64,000 nucleotides of DNA from NCBI GenBank assembly GCA_017626295.1, contig JAGAJB010000003.1, positions 1 through 64,000 on the forward strand. The letters are read 5' to 3'. Origin of the DNA: Clostridia bacterium (GTDB lineage Bacteria > Bacillota > Clostridia > Oscillospirales > Acutalibacteraceae). How positions within the stretch are numbered: the stretch's first letter is position 1; each line of letters opens with the position of its first letter. Position numbers and translations under genes: made by a program. Of this stretch, positions 18,091 through 26,174 are shown one piece after another. The notes under the pieces were generated by a model. The model was not told the DNA's origin, ran no database searches, and saw only the letters and a list, made by a program, of their open reading frames with translations.

Positions 18091-19236
18091 TTAAACCTCA
18101 AAACAAGATTTTATAACGGAAATTACTCTTTCCTGCTCTTCTTCTGTCATTTTTATATCTGAGGGAAGACACAAACCTCTTGAGAAAACATCCTCGCCTA
18201 CGGATTTTTCACCAACACTTATGAAGTCGTTGTCTTTAAATATGGGCTGCATATGCATAGGCTTCCATATTGGACGGGAGTCTATTTTATCTTCCGCAAG
18301 TTTATTGATAACTGTCATAGGGTCAACTTCGCAACCCTCATCAATTATCATACAGGAAAGCCAGAAGTTAGGTTTGGTATCTTTTAAATAAGGATTCATT
18401 TTAACAGGTAATCCCTTTAAGCCTTCCTCATAACGTCTGTAAATCTTTTCTTTCAAATCCCTGTGCTCGTCAAGATGCAAAAGCTGACCTCTGCCGATAC
18501 CCGCAACAACGTTGGACATACGGTAGTTGTAGCCGATTTCCTCGTGTTGATACCAAGGGGCAGGTTCTCTTGACTGTGTAGCCCAGAAGAAAGCCTTATC
18601 TCTGTCTTCTTTTGATTCTGTCAGCAACATCCCTCCACCCGATGTGGTAATAATTTTGTTACCGTTGAAACTTATTGCGTTATATTTACCGAAAGTTCCG
18701 CACTGTCTGCCGTGATATGTAGCTGAAAGTGCCTCAGCAGCATCTTCAATAAGAATTGCATTATGTCTTTCGCATACTTCAAGGATTTCATCCATCTTTG
18801 AAGGTGTACCGTAAAGATGCGCTAAAACTACCACCTTTGCTTCGGGGTACTTTTGGAACGCCTTTTCAAGTGCAACAGGGTCCATATTCCAGGTTTCTTC
18901 TTCTGAATCAACATAGACCTGAACACCGCCCTCATAACTTACGGGGTTAACGGTTGCAGCGAAAGTCATATCCGAACAAAGAACTATATCTCCGCGTTTT
19001 ACTCCTGCAAGTTTTACGGCAAGATGCAAAGCAGATGTACACGATACAAGCGAAAGTGCGTGGCATTCTTTATCTAAATCTTTATAAAGATAATCGCACA
19101 TCTCTTTTTCTAATCCGTCGCAATTAAAACCGAGAGGTGCTATCCAGTTTCTGTCGAATGCCTCCTGCACAAATTTTAACTCGTCACCGTGCATTGTAGG
19201 TGTAGCAAGCGGAATCGGTTTTCTCATATCTCCCAT
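18091..19236 (-). CDS. DegT/DnrJ/EryC1/StrS aminotransferase (PglE-like)
   Basis: A 381-residue PLP-dependent sugar aminotransferase. Visible motifs are VSCTSALHLAVKLAGV, EDAAEALSATYHGRQCG and SFNGNKIITTSGGGML, where the Lys of GNK forms the PLP Schiff base. PglE-type members aminate a UDP-4-keto sugar. The PglD-like acetyltransferase is two genes downstream. The partner 4,6-dehydratase (PglF) is not in the window, so it must be elsewhere or the substrate differs. A second ATG at 19227 is less likely as start because its GGGAG is too close. Confidence 0.87.
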   Translation of the reverse strand: MGDMRKPIPLATPTMHGDELKFVQEAFDRNWIAPLGFNCDGLEKEMCDYLYKDLDKECHALSLVSCTSALHLAVKLAGVKRGDIVLCSDMTFAATVNPVSYEGGVQVYVDSEEETWNMDPVALEKAFQKYPEAKVVVLAHLYGTPSKMDEILEVCERHNAILIEDAAEALSATYHGRQCGTFGKYNAISFNGNKIITTSGGGMLLTESKEDRDKAFFWATQSREPAPWYQHEEIGYNYRMSNVVAGIGRGQLLHLDEHRDLKEKIYRRYEEGLKGLPVKMNPYLKDTKPNFWLSCMIIDEGCEVDPMTVINKLAEDKIDSRPIWKPMHMQPIFKDNDFISVGEKSVGEDVFSRGLCLPSDIKMTEEEQERVISVIKSCFEV

Positions 19237-19277
19237 TTTAAAAATTTCTTCCCTTCTGAAATCTATCTGTATGCTGT

Positions 19278-20120
19278 CTATTTCTGAATTTTATCCGCAA
19301 TTAAATCAACAAGACGTGAAGTTTCTTTTTGATTTTCCAAGAAAAACTCTTTATCTTTAAGTTCAAGTTCCTTTTCGTAATCCCGAATTCTGACCATTTC
19401 TTGTTTGAAAAGTCGTTCGATTTCCGAAATATCATCCATTTTGTATATATCACAAAAACTTCTTGAAAGTATTGCCATTGAAGAACCCAGCCTGTAATGC
19501 TCTGCTATAACATACTCTGCAGGCAACATTCCGAAACCGATTCTTGCTATACCGCCGAAACCGTACGGAATACCGTAACTTGAAATTATTTTTATAAGAT
19601 TTTCAACAGTTCCGTCAGTAAGAAGTTGGAACATAAACTTTTTCTTATATGCCAAATGCAAGTCGTTAAGACCGATATGTACCATATCAAGACCGCCCAC
19701 ATCAAGCATTTCTTTTATATTCTCTTTAGCCTCGGCAGTTTCAAGCAATAACATTGTTTTTGTTCTGCCGCCCACATATTTTACAAACTTCTTTATTTCA
19801 TCAACAGTCTTAGCCATAGGAAGCATTATTATATCTGCACCCGCTTCTACTACGGCGTTAATTTCCTCCTCGGAACTGCACCAGTTTTCCCCTGCTTCGT
19901 GTATGGGGTTAACTCTTACAAGAAGTTCCGTTTTGTCGAGAACTTTACGAAGTTTTTTAACATCCTCAACGGTATGGTGACTTTTTACGGTATCAAGTCC
20001 GCCCTGGCGTTCTTCTTTACCGATATACTCCATATCAACAAACAACCTGTCAACACCGCAACTTTGCGCTATCTGAGCAACATCAGGGTTGTTTGTTATG
20101 TACATAAGTTTCAATGACAT
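19278..20120 (-). CDS. HpcH/HpaI aldolase-family enzyme
   Basis: A 280-residue TIM-barrel protein of the HpcH/HpaI aldolase/citrate lyase family. The family blocks are DRLFVDMEYIGKEERQG, VRVNPI, ADIIMLPMAKTVDEI, LLLETAEA (metal-binding Glu) and HIGLNDL (metal-binding Asp). Such enzymes make or break carbon-carbon bonds with pyruvate or similar keto acids. Placed second in a polysaccharide operon, it could help make an acidic or branched sugar or a pyruvate-derived substituent; this is inference. The last 45 residues are charged and probably helical. Confidence 0.8.
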   Translation of the reverse strand: MSLKLMYITNNPDVAQIAQSCGVDRLFVDMEYIGKEERQGGLDTVKSHHTVEDVKKLRKVLDKTELLVRVNPIHEAGENWCSSEEEINAVVEAGADIIMLPMAKTVDEIKKFVKYVGGRTKTMLLLETAEAKENIKEMLDVGGLDMVHIGLNDLHLAYKKKFMFQLLTDGTVENLIKIISSYGIPYGFGGIARIGFGMLPAEYVIAEHYRLGSSMAILSRSFCDIYKMDDISEIERLFKQEMVRIRDYEKELELKDKEFFLENQKETSRLVDLIADKIQK

Positions 20121-20132
20121 AACTTTATTCCT

Positions 20133-20762
20133 TTACTCTGCTATATTTTGGCTTTCAAGTTTTTCTTTAAGTTCGTCTGTACTTCCCTCTGCAAAACCTT
20201 CGCTTTTAAGAACGCTTTTTATTGTCTTTAAAAAGCACTTGCAATCGAATGTAAAACTCATTTTATTCACATATTCGCCGTCGAGTTTTGCTTTGAGGAA
20301 AATTTCCAACTCATCTCTGCCGTTAATCTGTGCTAAGCCTGTAAGACCGGGCCTTACACTGTTGGCGTTATATTTATCACGTTCTTCTATAAGATCGAAC
20401 TGATTCCACAATGCCGGTCTCGGACCGATAACACTCATTTCACCTTTGAAGATGTTAAAGAGTTGGGGTAATTCATCAAGACTTGTTTTTCTGAGAATTT
20501 TACCGACTTTTGTTATCCACTTCTGCGGATTTGAAAGTTCATGTGTAGGAACATCGTGCGGAGTATCAATTCTCATAGTTCTGAATTTTAATATTTCAAA
20601 ATATTCTTTATTCAAACCAACCCTTTTTTGTTTGAAAAACACAGGGCCTTTACTGTCTGCTTTTATAGCAACCGCAATTATTCCCATAGGGACTGCCAAA
20701 ACGATAATTCCCGCTGATGCCAACAGAATATCAAGCAGTCTTTTAAGGATTTTTTTGTACAT
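20133..20762 (-). CDS. Initiating sugar (phosphoglycosyl) transferase, first gene of operon
   Basis: A 209-residue monotopic phosphoglycosyl transferase with the re-entrant helix KRLLDILLASAGIIVLAVP, FEILKFRTM, TSLDELPQLFNIFKGEMSVIGPRP (Asp-Glu dyad) and VRPGLTGLAQINGRD. It starts repeat-unit assembly by loading a sugar phosphate on undecaprenyl phosphate. It is the promoter-proximal gene of the operon and has a clear GGAGAG ribosome site. A second enzyme of the same class lies at 17,451; having both in one operon is notable. Confidence 0.88.
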   Translation of the reverse strand: MYKKILKRLLDILLASAGIIVLAVPMGIIAVAIKADSKGPVFFKQKRVGLNKEYFEILKFRTMRIDTPHDVPTHELSNPQKWITKVGKILRKTSLDELPQLFNIFKGEMSVIGPRPALWNQFDLIEERDKYNANSVRPGLTGLAQINGRDELEIFLKAKLDGEYVNKMSFTFDCKCFLKTIKSVLKSEGFAEGSTDELKEKLESQNIAE

Positions 20763-20865
20763 TTAATTCTCTCCGTTTATCTTCAGTGGAAGGTTTTGTT
20801 TGTATTTCTTGCCCGGAAACACATTTAAAACCGCGCACTTTTGGTATTAAATCATATATATAGAA

Positions 20866-20894
20866 ATCATATCATATATTACATTTAAAGTCAA
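20866..20894 (-). promoter_or_regulatory. Sigma-A promoter of the polysaccharide operon
   Basis: On the minus strand: TTGACT (20894-20889), exact 17-base spacer, TATGAT (20871-20866). The leader to the first start codon is about 97 bases, with no obvious riboswitch or terminator. Confidence 0.8.
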
Positions 20895-21011
20895 CAAAAC
20901 AAGGGTGTCTTTAACAGGTGCATTTAGCACAAAATTTTTGACATTTTTTCAGTAGTAATTGAATATCAGACATTATTTTTTATTTATGTTTGTCTTTTTA
21001 AGGGAGTTTTT

Positions 21012-21059
21012 GGCAAATATGGGTAAACTCTTGACATTTGCCATATTTTATGGTACATT
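21012..21059 (+). promoter_or_regulatory. Promoter with nested inverted repeats ahead of the 49-residue gene
   Basis: TTGACA (21031-21036), 17-base spacer, TACATT (21054-21059). Two inverted pairs straddle the -35 box: GGCAAAT (21012-21018) with ATTTGCC (21036-21042), and AAATATGG (21015-21022) with CCATATTT (21041-21048). This is operator-like symmetry and suggests control by a dimeric regulator. The stretch 20,895-21,010 shows nothing else recognisable. Confidence 0.7.
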
Positions 21060-21084
21060 AAAATCCAATTAGGAGGCGATATAA

Positions 21085-21234
21085 ATGGATGCAATTTTAG
21101 ATATTCTTTTCAACCTTTTTGAGGGTGCAGATCTTGCTGCTATTCTCCAGTCTATCGAAGGCTCTCTTGTTGAATATGATGTCAGCGCAGTTGTTGATAC
21201 ATTCCAGAGCTTCTTCGGCGGTCTTTTCGCATAA
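21085..21234 (+). CDS. Small acidic protein, 49 residues, unknown function
   Basis: ATG at 21085 follows a perfect AGGAGG at seven-base spacing. The peptide MDAILDILFNLFEGADLAAI (1-20) continues LQSIEGSLVEYDVSAVVDTF (21-40) and QSFFGGLFA (41-49). It has no Lys, Arg, His or Cys and about eight Asp/Glu; the pattern of Leu, Ile and Phe suggests two amphipathic helices. A consensus promoter and a 15-base-pair terminator bracket it, so it is a complete one-gene unit and probably well expressed. An ABC transporter follows from its own promoter. It could be a membrane-associated or secreted peptide or a transporter partner; I recognise no family. Confidence 0.75.
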   Translation: MDAILDILFNLFEGADLAAILQSIEGSLVEYDVSAVVDTFQSFFGGLFA

Positions 21235-21245
21235 TTACTTGCACA

Positions 21246-21284
21246 AAAAACTCCCCTTTTCTTCACTGAAAAGGGGAGTTTTTA
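21246..21284 (+). terminator. Strong terminator after the 49-residue gene
   Basis: AAAAACTCCCCTTTT (21246-21260), loop CTTCACTG, AAAAGGGGAGTTTTT (21269-21283). Confidence 0.9.
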
Positions 21285-21296
21285 ATATATAGTATC

Positions 21297-21325
21297 TTGA
21301 CTTAAACACATATTAAGTGTAAAAT
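21297..21325 (+). promoter_or_regulatory. Sigma-A promoter of the ABC transporter genes
   Basis: TTGACT (21297-21302), 17-base spacer, TAAAAT (21320-21325). Confidence 0.75.
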
Positions 21326-21395
21326 ATATAATTAGTTAATTTTCGGTTATTTTTAATTTAATTCCTAAAGAATAACCCATACAGGAGGCTTTAAA

Positions 21396-22094
21396 TTGGC
21401 TATTATAACTGCTGACGGTCTTACGAAAGCCTATGGCAACCATATTGTTTTAAACGATATGTCTTTCACTCTTCCCGAGGGTGAAATTATAGGCCTTTTC
21501 GGTCCTAACGGTTGCGGTAAAACTACACTTATGAAGATTCTCACGGGTCTTATCCACGATTACAAAGGTAACGTAACGGTAAATGGCAGTGTACCCGGCG
21601 AACTTACAAAAGCCGTTACTGCATATCTCCCCGAGCAGACCTTTGTTCACGACTGGATGAGAAACATTGATGCAGTTGATTATTTCAATGATTTCTTCAA
21701 AGATTTTGATAAGGCTAAAGCCCTCGAAATGCTCAAGCGTTTCGGTCTTTCCGAGAAGCAAAAATCCAAAACAATGTCCAAAGGTATGCAGGAAAAACTC
21801 CTTCTTTCCCTTGTAATGTCAAGAGAAGCATCCCTTTATATTCTGGACGAGCCTATGGGCGGTGTTGACCCTGCAACACGCAGTTCTATACTTGATTTCA
21901 TTATGCAAAACTACGCTCAGAAATCAACACTTCTCATTTCAACACATCTTATAAATGACCTTGAATCCGTTTTCACCCACGCTATTTTTATAGGTAACGG
22001 CAAGGTACTTCTTAACGACAGCGTTGAGAAAATTACCGAAAACGGTAAATCTATCGAGGATGTTTTCAAGGAGGTTTTCAGCAATGTTTGGTAA
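21396..22094 (+). CDS. ABC transporter ATP-binding protein
   Basis: A 232-residue nucleotide-binding subunit. Walker A is FGPNGCGKTT, the signature loop MSKGMQEKL is a divergent form of LSGGQ, Walker B is LYILDEPMGG, and the switch His is in LLISTHL. It starts with TTG at 21396, supported by AGGAGG at seven-base spacing. It overlaps the permease gene by 11 bases. The layout matches the one-ATPase, one-permease ABC-2 exporters used for peptides, drugs or lantibiotic immunity. The substrate is not shown by sequence; the small acidic peptide gene just upstream is a candidate. Confidence 0.9.
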   Translation: MAIITADGLTKAYGNHIVLNDMSFTLPEGEIIGLFGPNGCGKTTLMKILTGLIHDYKGNVTVNGSVPGELTKAVTAYLPEQTFVHDWMRNIDAVDYFNDFFKDFDKAKALEMLKRFGLSEKQKSKTMSKGMQEKLLLSLVMSREASLYILDEPMGGVDPATRSSILDFIMQNYAQKSTLLISTHLINDLESVFTHAIFIGNGKVLLNDSVEKITENGKSIEDVFKEVFSNVW

Positions 22095-22908
22095 ACTTCT
22101 AAAAAATGACCTTAAAGCACAGTGGTATTCGGTTGCACCGATTTTCCTTTGCATATTTGTTATTGCTGCAGTTTCTGAAATTTTTGTTTTAGTAAGCAAA
22201 AATAATGTAGTTTCTGCATTGGGCGGTTTACTTGTTTCATTAGTTCTGCTTTTCGCTTGCTTTGTTATAATAATTGCCGTTGCAATGATGTTTTCAAAGA
22301 CAGTTTTCGGCAGAGCAGGTTATCTTACTCTCACTTTACCCGTAAAAACCCGTTCGCTTATATGGTCAAAAACCTTATCGGGTCTTATCTGGACTTATAC
22401 GGTATATATCTTATTCTTCGCTTCACTTTTCCTTTGTATACATCAGGTAGGCGAAAATATGGGTGCAGATTTTCAGGATATGGCGGACCAGATTTTTACA
22501 CTTCTCTTAGGTAAATCCATATCCACTATGATTTCAATGCTCACATATTACCTTATCTGGTTTGCGATTATAATGTTTATAATCATTCAGTGCCTGTATC
22601 TAGGCATAACTTGTTCTCACGTTTCACCTGTATCAAAATTAGGTGTTCTCGGTGCAGTTATTGTTTTCTTCGGTGCATTTGCACTTACTGTCGGTTTAAC
22701 AGGCATTGTTACTGAGGTTTTACCTTTCGGAATGGTTATATGCGAGGAAACAGTTACACTTACAAGTAATGTTGTAAGAACACAAACTGAATTAGGCGAT
22801 TATGCATACGGATTTAATTTTGCAGGTCCTTTGGTTATGGTTATAATCTCCGTAGTCCTTAATTTCCCTATAACACATTTAATCAGAAATAAGGTTAATA
22901 TTAAGTAA
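22084..22908 (+). CDS. ABC-2-type permease
   Basis: A 274-residue membrane protein with about six hydrophobic segments and no catalytic motif, encoded directly after and overlapping its ATPase. The frame is open from 22024, but the ATG at 22084 is the start: AAGGAGG lies about eight bases upstream inside the ATPase gene and the protein then begins MFGKLLKNDLKAQW, typical for these permeases. About 28 bases separate it from aspS, so the three genes may be cotranscribed. Confidence 0.85.
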   Translation: MFGKLLKNDLKAQWYSVAPIFLCIFVIAAVSEIFVLVSKNNVVSALGGLLVSLVLLFACFVIIIAVAMMFSKTVFGRAGYLTLTLPVKTRSLIWSKTLSGLIWTYTVYILFFASLFLCIHQVGENMGADFQDMADQIFTLLLGKSISTMISMLTYYLIWFAIIMFIIIQCLYLGITCSHVSPVSKLGVLGAVIVFFGAFALTVGLTGIVTEVLPFGMVICEETVTLTSNVVRTQTELGDYAYGFNFAGPLVMVIISVVLNFPITHLIRNKVNIK

Positions 22909-22935
22909 TTTCCCCTTTGGAAAGGATGTTTATAT

Positions 22936-24714
22936 ATGGATAATATGAACGGTCTTAAACGTACCGTTTACTGCGGTGAACTTCGTTCTGAAAATATCGG
23001 CAATGAAGTTACCGTTTGCGGTTGGGTTGCAAAACAACGCGACTTAGGCGCGCTCATTTTCGTTGATTTACGCGACAGAACAGGTATTGTTCAACTTGCA
23101 TTCGATGAAAATACAGATAAAGAAATATTTGATAAAGCCTTCTCGGTAAGAAGTGAATTTGTTCTTATGGCAAAGGGTATTGTTCGCGAGCGTTCATCAA
23201 AAAACAGCGAAATTCCCACAGGCGATATTGAAATTGATGTTAAAGATTTAAGAGTTCTCTCAAAGAGTGAAACTCCCCCCTTTGACATCGTTGAAAACTG
23301 CCAGACATCTGAACTTACAAGGCTTAAATACCGTTACCTTGACCTCAGACGTCCCGATTTACAGAAAAATATTCTTTTCCGTCACAAAGTAACCAAGATT
23401 ACACGTGACTATTTTGACGAAAACGGCTTCGTTGAAATTGAAACTCCTATGCTTATTAAGTCAACTCCCGAAGGCGCACGCGATTTCCTCGTTCCAAGCC
23501 GTATTCATCAGGGCTCTTTCTATGCTCTTCCTCAGTCACCTCAGCTTTATAAACAGCTTTCAATGGTTGCAGGTTTTGACAGATATATGCAGATTGCACG
23601 TTGCTTCCGTGATGAAGATTTACGTGCTGACCGTCAACCCGAATTTACACAGATAGACCTTGAAATGTCTTTCGTTACTATGGAAGACGTACTTTCCATC
23701 GGTGAAGGTTATATTGCAAGAGTTTTCAAAGAGGCTCTCGGTGTTGATATTCCTCTTCCTCTCCCCCGACTTACATATAAAGAGGCTATGGAACGTTACG
23801 GTTCCGATAAACCCGACACCCGTTTCGGTATGGAAATCTTTGACCTTACAGACATTGTTAAAGACTGCGGATTCTCTGTATTCTCAAGTGCGGTTGCAGG
23901 CGGCGGCTCTGTAAGAGGTATTACTGCTAAAGGTGCAGTTACAACATACACAAGAAAAGAAGTTGACAAACTTACGGAGTTTGCAAAAGGTATCGGCGCA
24001 AAGGGTCTTGCCTGGATTCGACTTACTGATGACGGTATTGCTTCAAGTTTTGCAAAGTTTATGACTGAGGACGAAATGAAAGCAATTCTTGAAAGAGCAG
24101 GCGCAGAAAAAGGCGACGTTGTATTTATTATTGCTGATACTAAAAATAATTCCGTACTTTCTGTACTCGGCGCACTTCGTAACGAGGCTGCAAAGAAACT
24201 TGATATTATCGGCGACGGATTCAATCTTTTGTGGATTGTAGAGTTCCCCTTCTTCGACTGGGACGAAGATGCACAGCAGTTTGTTGCTATGCACCATCCT
24301 TTCACATCTCCTCTTCCCGAATGTTTACCCTATCTTGAAACAGATAAGGCTGCAGTTCGCGCTGAGGCCTATGACCTTGTTCTTAACGGAATCGAACTTT
24401 CATCCGGTTCTATAAGAATTACTGACCCCGAACTTCAGAACAGAATGTTTAAACTCCTCGGTCTTTCCGAAGAAGAAGCGCATCAGAAATTCGGCTATCT
24501 TCTTGACGCATTCAAATTCGGTCCCCCTCCCCACGGCGGTATGGGTATCGGTCTTGACAGACTTGTTATGCAACTTGTTAAAGCAGACTCGCTTCGTGAC
24601 GTTATTGCTTTCCCGAAAGTTCAGAATGCAAGTGAGCCTATGACAGAATGTCCCTCAAAAGTTGACTGCGTTCAACTTGATGAACTGGGCATCGGTTTAA
24701 AAGAGGAAAATTAA
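22936..24714 (+). CDS. aspS: Aspartyl-tRNA synthetase
   Basis: A 592-residue class II synthetase of the bacterial type: N-terminal OB fold for the anticodon (residues about 10-110), catalytic core with RYLDLRRPDLQ, motif 2 FRDEDLRADRQPEFTQ, a GAD insertion, and motif 3 GGMGIGLDRLVM. It charges tRNA-Asp, and also tRNA-Asn if the enzyme is of the non-discriminating kind, which I cannot decide here. AGGATG precedes the ATG at standard spacing. No T-box leader is seen. Confidence 0.96.
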   Translation: MDNMNGLKRTVYCGELRSENIGNEVTVCGWVAKQRDLGALIFVDLRDRTGIVQLAFDENTDKEIFDKAFSVRSEFVLMAKGIVRERSSKNSEIPTGDIEIDVKDLRVLSKSETPPFDIVENCQTSELTRLKYRYLDLRRPDLQKNILFRHKVTKITRDYFDENGFVEIETPMLIKSTPEGARDFLVPSRIHQGSFYALPQSPQLYKQLSMVAGFDRYMQIARCFRDEDLRADRQPEFTQIDLEMSFVTMEDVLSIGEGYIARVFKEALGVDIPLPLPRLTYKEAMERYGSDKPDTRFGMEIFDLTDIVKDCGFSVFSSAVAGGGSVRGITAKGAVTTYTRKEVDKLTEFAKGIGAKGLAWIRLTDDGIASSFAKFMTEDEMKAILERAGAEKGDVVFIIADTKNNSVLSVLGALRNEAAKKLDIIGDGFNLLWIVEFPFFDWDEDAQQFVAMHHPFTSPLPECLPYLETDKAAVRAEAYDLVLNGIELSSGSIRITDPELQNRMFKLLGLSEEEAHQKFGYLLDAFKFGPPPHGGMGIGLDRLVMQLVKADSLRDVIAFPKVQNASEPMTECPSKVDCVQLDELGIGLKEEN

Positions 24715-24776
24715 CAATTTTTCCGTATTTTTGATTTATTAAGTGTTATATAAAGTGTTAAAATATTAAAAAACAC

Positions 24777-24803
24777 TTGAAAATAACACCGAAGTAGTAT
24801 AAT
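24777..24803 (+). promoter_or_regulatory. Possible promoter of efp
   Basis: TATAAT at 24798-24803 is perfect; the best -35 is TTGAAA at 24777-24782 with a short 15-base spacer. AAGTGTT/AACACTT words upstream can pair, but no U-tract follows, so the hairpin is not called a terminator for aspS. Confidence 0.5.
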
Positions 24804-24848
24804 ATTATTATGTAAAAAAATGAAAATCATTTTCGGAGGATTTTATTT

Positions 24849-25406
24849 ATGGTAACAGCAGGCGATTTTAAAAACGGTGTTACATTTGAAATGGACGGCA
24901 AAGTTTATTCCATTATCGAATTCCAGCACGTTAAACCCGGTAAAGGTGCGGCTTTCGTACGTACAAAAATCAGAGACGTAATCAACGGAAGCGTTACTGA
25001 AAAAACTTTCAGCCCTACCGACAAATATCCCACAGCATTCATTGAGAGAAAAGATATGGAATATTCATATGAGGACGGCGGTCTTTACTACTTTATGGAC
25101 CAGGAAACATATGATATGATTCCTGTTGACGCTGCAAACCTTGGCGACAACTTCAAATTTGTTAAAGAAAATATGGTTTGTAAGATTCTTTCTTACAAAG
25201 GCAATGTTTTCGGTGTTGAGCCCCCCACATTCGTAACTCTTCAGGTTACAAAAACTGACCCCGGTTTCGCAGGCAACACAGCAACTAACGCTACTAAGCC
25301 CGCTACTGTTGAAACAGGTGCAGAAATTAAAGTTCCCCTTTTCATTGATGAAGGCGAAATGATCAACATTGATACAAGAACAGGTGAATACCTCTCCAGA
25401 GCATAA
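24849..25406 (+). CDS. efp: Elongation factor P
   Basis: A 185-residue three-domain protein that relieves ribosome stalling at polyproline stretches. The KOW-like N-terminal domain carries the tip loop [12 protein letters not shown], whose Lys after PG is the site modified in other bacteria; the modifying enzyme is not in the window. The C-terminal motif [24 protein letters not shown] region is typical. TCGGAGG precedes the ATG. It is followed 49 bases later by the CD1247-like gene. Confidence 0.97.
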   Translation: MVTAGDFKNGVTFEMDGKVYSIIEFQHVKPGKGAAFVRTKIRDVINGSVTEKTFSPTDKYPTAFIERKDMEYSYEDGGLYYFMDQETYDMIPVDAANLGDNFKFVKENMVCKILSYKGNVFGVEPPTFVTLQVTKTDPGFAGNTATNATKPATVETGAEIKVPLFIDEGEMINIDTRTGEYLSRA

Positions 25407-25455
25407 TTGTTCTGAGTGTTTCAAATAATATATTCCTAAACAGGAGGAGTTTAAA

Positions 25456-25893
25456 ATGACACTTACAGAAAAAGTCGCATATCTTAAAGGTCTTGCAGAA
25501 GGTCTTGACCTTGACAAAGATACAAAGGAAGCAAAGATTTTTGATGCAATGTTCGATATTCTCGAAGATATGGCTCTTACAATAAGCGATATTGATGAGG
25601 ATCTCAGCGCTTGCGAAGATCTTGTTGATGCTATCGACGAAGACCTTGATGAACTCGAAGAATATGTATTCTGCGATGATGACTGCTTTGATGATGACGA
25701 TTGTTGCTGCTGCGACGATGACGAACTCTACGAAGTAGAATGTCCTCTTTGCGGTGAAGAAATTCTTCTTGACGATGAAATGCTTGATGAAGAAGTTATC
25801 GAGTGCCCCGGTTGCGGTGAAAAACTTGAACTCGACATCGACTTTGACGATTGTGACTGCGATTGTGATTGCGGTTGCTGCGACGAAGACTAA
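25456..25893 (+). CDS. CD1247-type acidic zinc-ribbon protein
   Basis: A 145-residue, very acidic protein. Residues 1-70 form a helical domain starting MTLTEKVAYLKGLAEGLDLD, which I recognise as the CD1247 N-terminal domain found in clostridia. Then come a Cys/Asp tract (FCDDDCFDDDDCCCCDDDE), a zinc ribbon with two CPxCG knuckles (CPLCGEE and CPGCGEK), and a C-terminal DDCDCDCDCGCCDED tail. The function of the family is unknown; the Cys/Asp tails could bind several metal ions. AGGAGG precedes the start. It ends in a bidirectional terminator. Confidence 0.85.
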   Translation: MTLTEKVAYLKGLAEGLDLDKDTKEAKIFDAMFDILEDMALTISDIDEDLSACEDLVDAIDEDLDELEEYVFCDDDCFDDDDCCCCDDDELYEVECPLCGEEILLDDEMLDEEVIECPGCGEKLELDIDFDDCDCDCDCGCCDED

Positions 25894-26174
25894 TTCAGAT
25901 TTAAAAATAACAGCGTATCCGTAACGGATACGCTGTTATTTTTTTGTATAGGTCTTTCTGAAATTTCGAGACAAACGGATGTTACAACAAATGTTACAAC
26001 AAACAATAATACAACAAGTATTGCCATAATTATTCTGTTTATTATTTCTCTACGTCTTACTGCAAGACTATCGCCTATTACATATCTGTTTGCACCGAGT
26101 TTACCGGGATAATTTTTTGCAAAACCGTAATAACTTTTACGCTTTTTTACATATTCACTTTCGCGTTTGTTCAT
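25890..26174 (-). CDS. Small single-pass membrane protein of unknown function; frame runs through a terminator
   Basis: A 94-residue protein with a basic N-terminal half (MNKRESEYVKKRKSYYG) and one membrane segment (about residues 48-68). It starts within the stop codon of the LCP gene (TGATG), so it is the last gene of the gyrA-LCP unit. Its last 17 codons lie inside the bidirectional hairpin at 25903-25945, meaning a transcript stopped there would lack the stop codon. A run of seven A precedes the hairpin; one more A would give TAA exactly at the hairpin edge. The natural protein may therefore end near residue 78. Confidence 0.65.
   Translation of the reverse strand: MNKRESEYVKKRKSYYGFAKNYPGKLGANRYVIGDSLAVRRREIINRIIMAILVVLLFVVTFVVTSVCLEISERPIQKNNSVSVTDTLLFLNLN
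25903..25945. terminator. Bidirectional terminator between the zinc-ribbon gene and the LCP operon
   Basis: AACAGCGTATCCG and CGGATACGCTGTT form a 13-base-pair stem around TAA, with A-rich and T-rich flanks that serve both strands. Confidence 0.9.

Noticed and set aside
24715-24790. Terminator hairpin between aspS and efp
   Set aside because: AAGTGTT and AACACTT can pair, but the stem is AT-rich and has no following U-tract.
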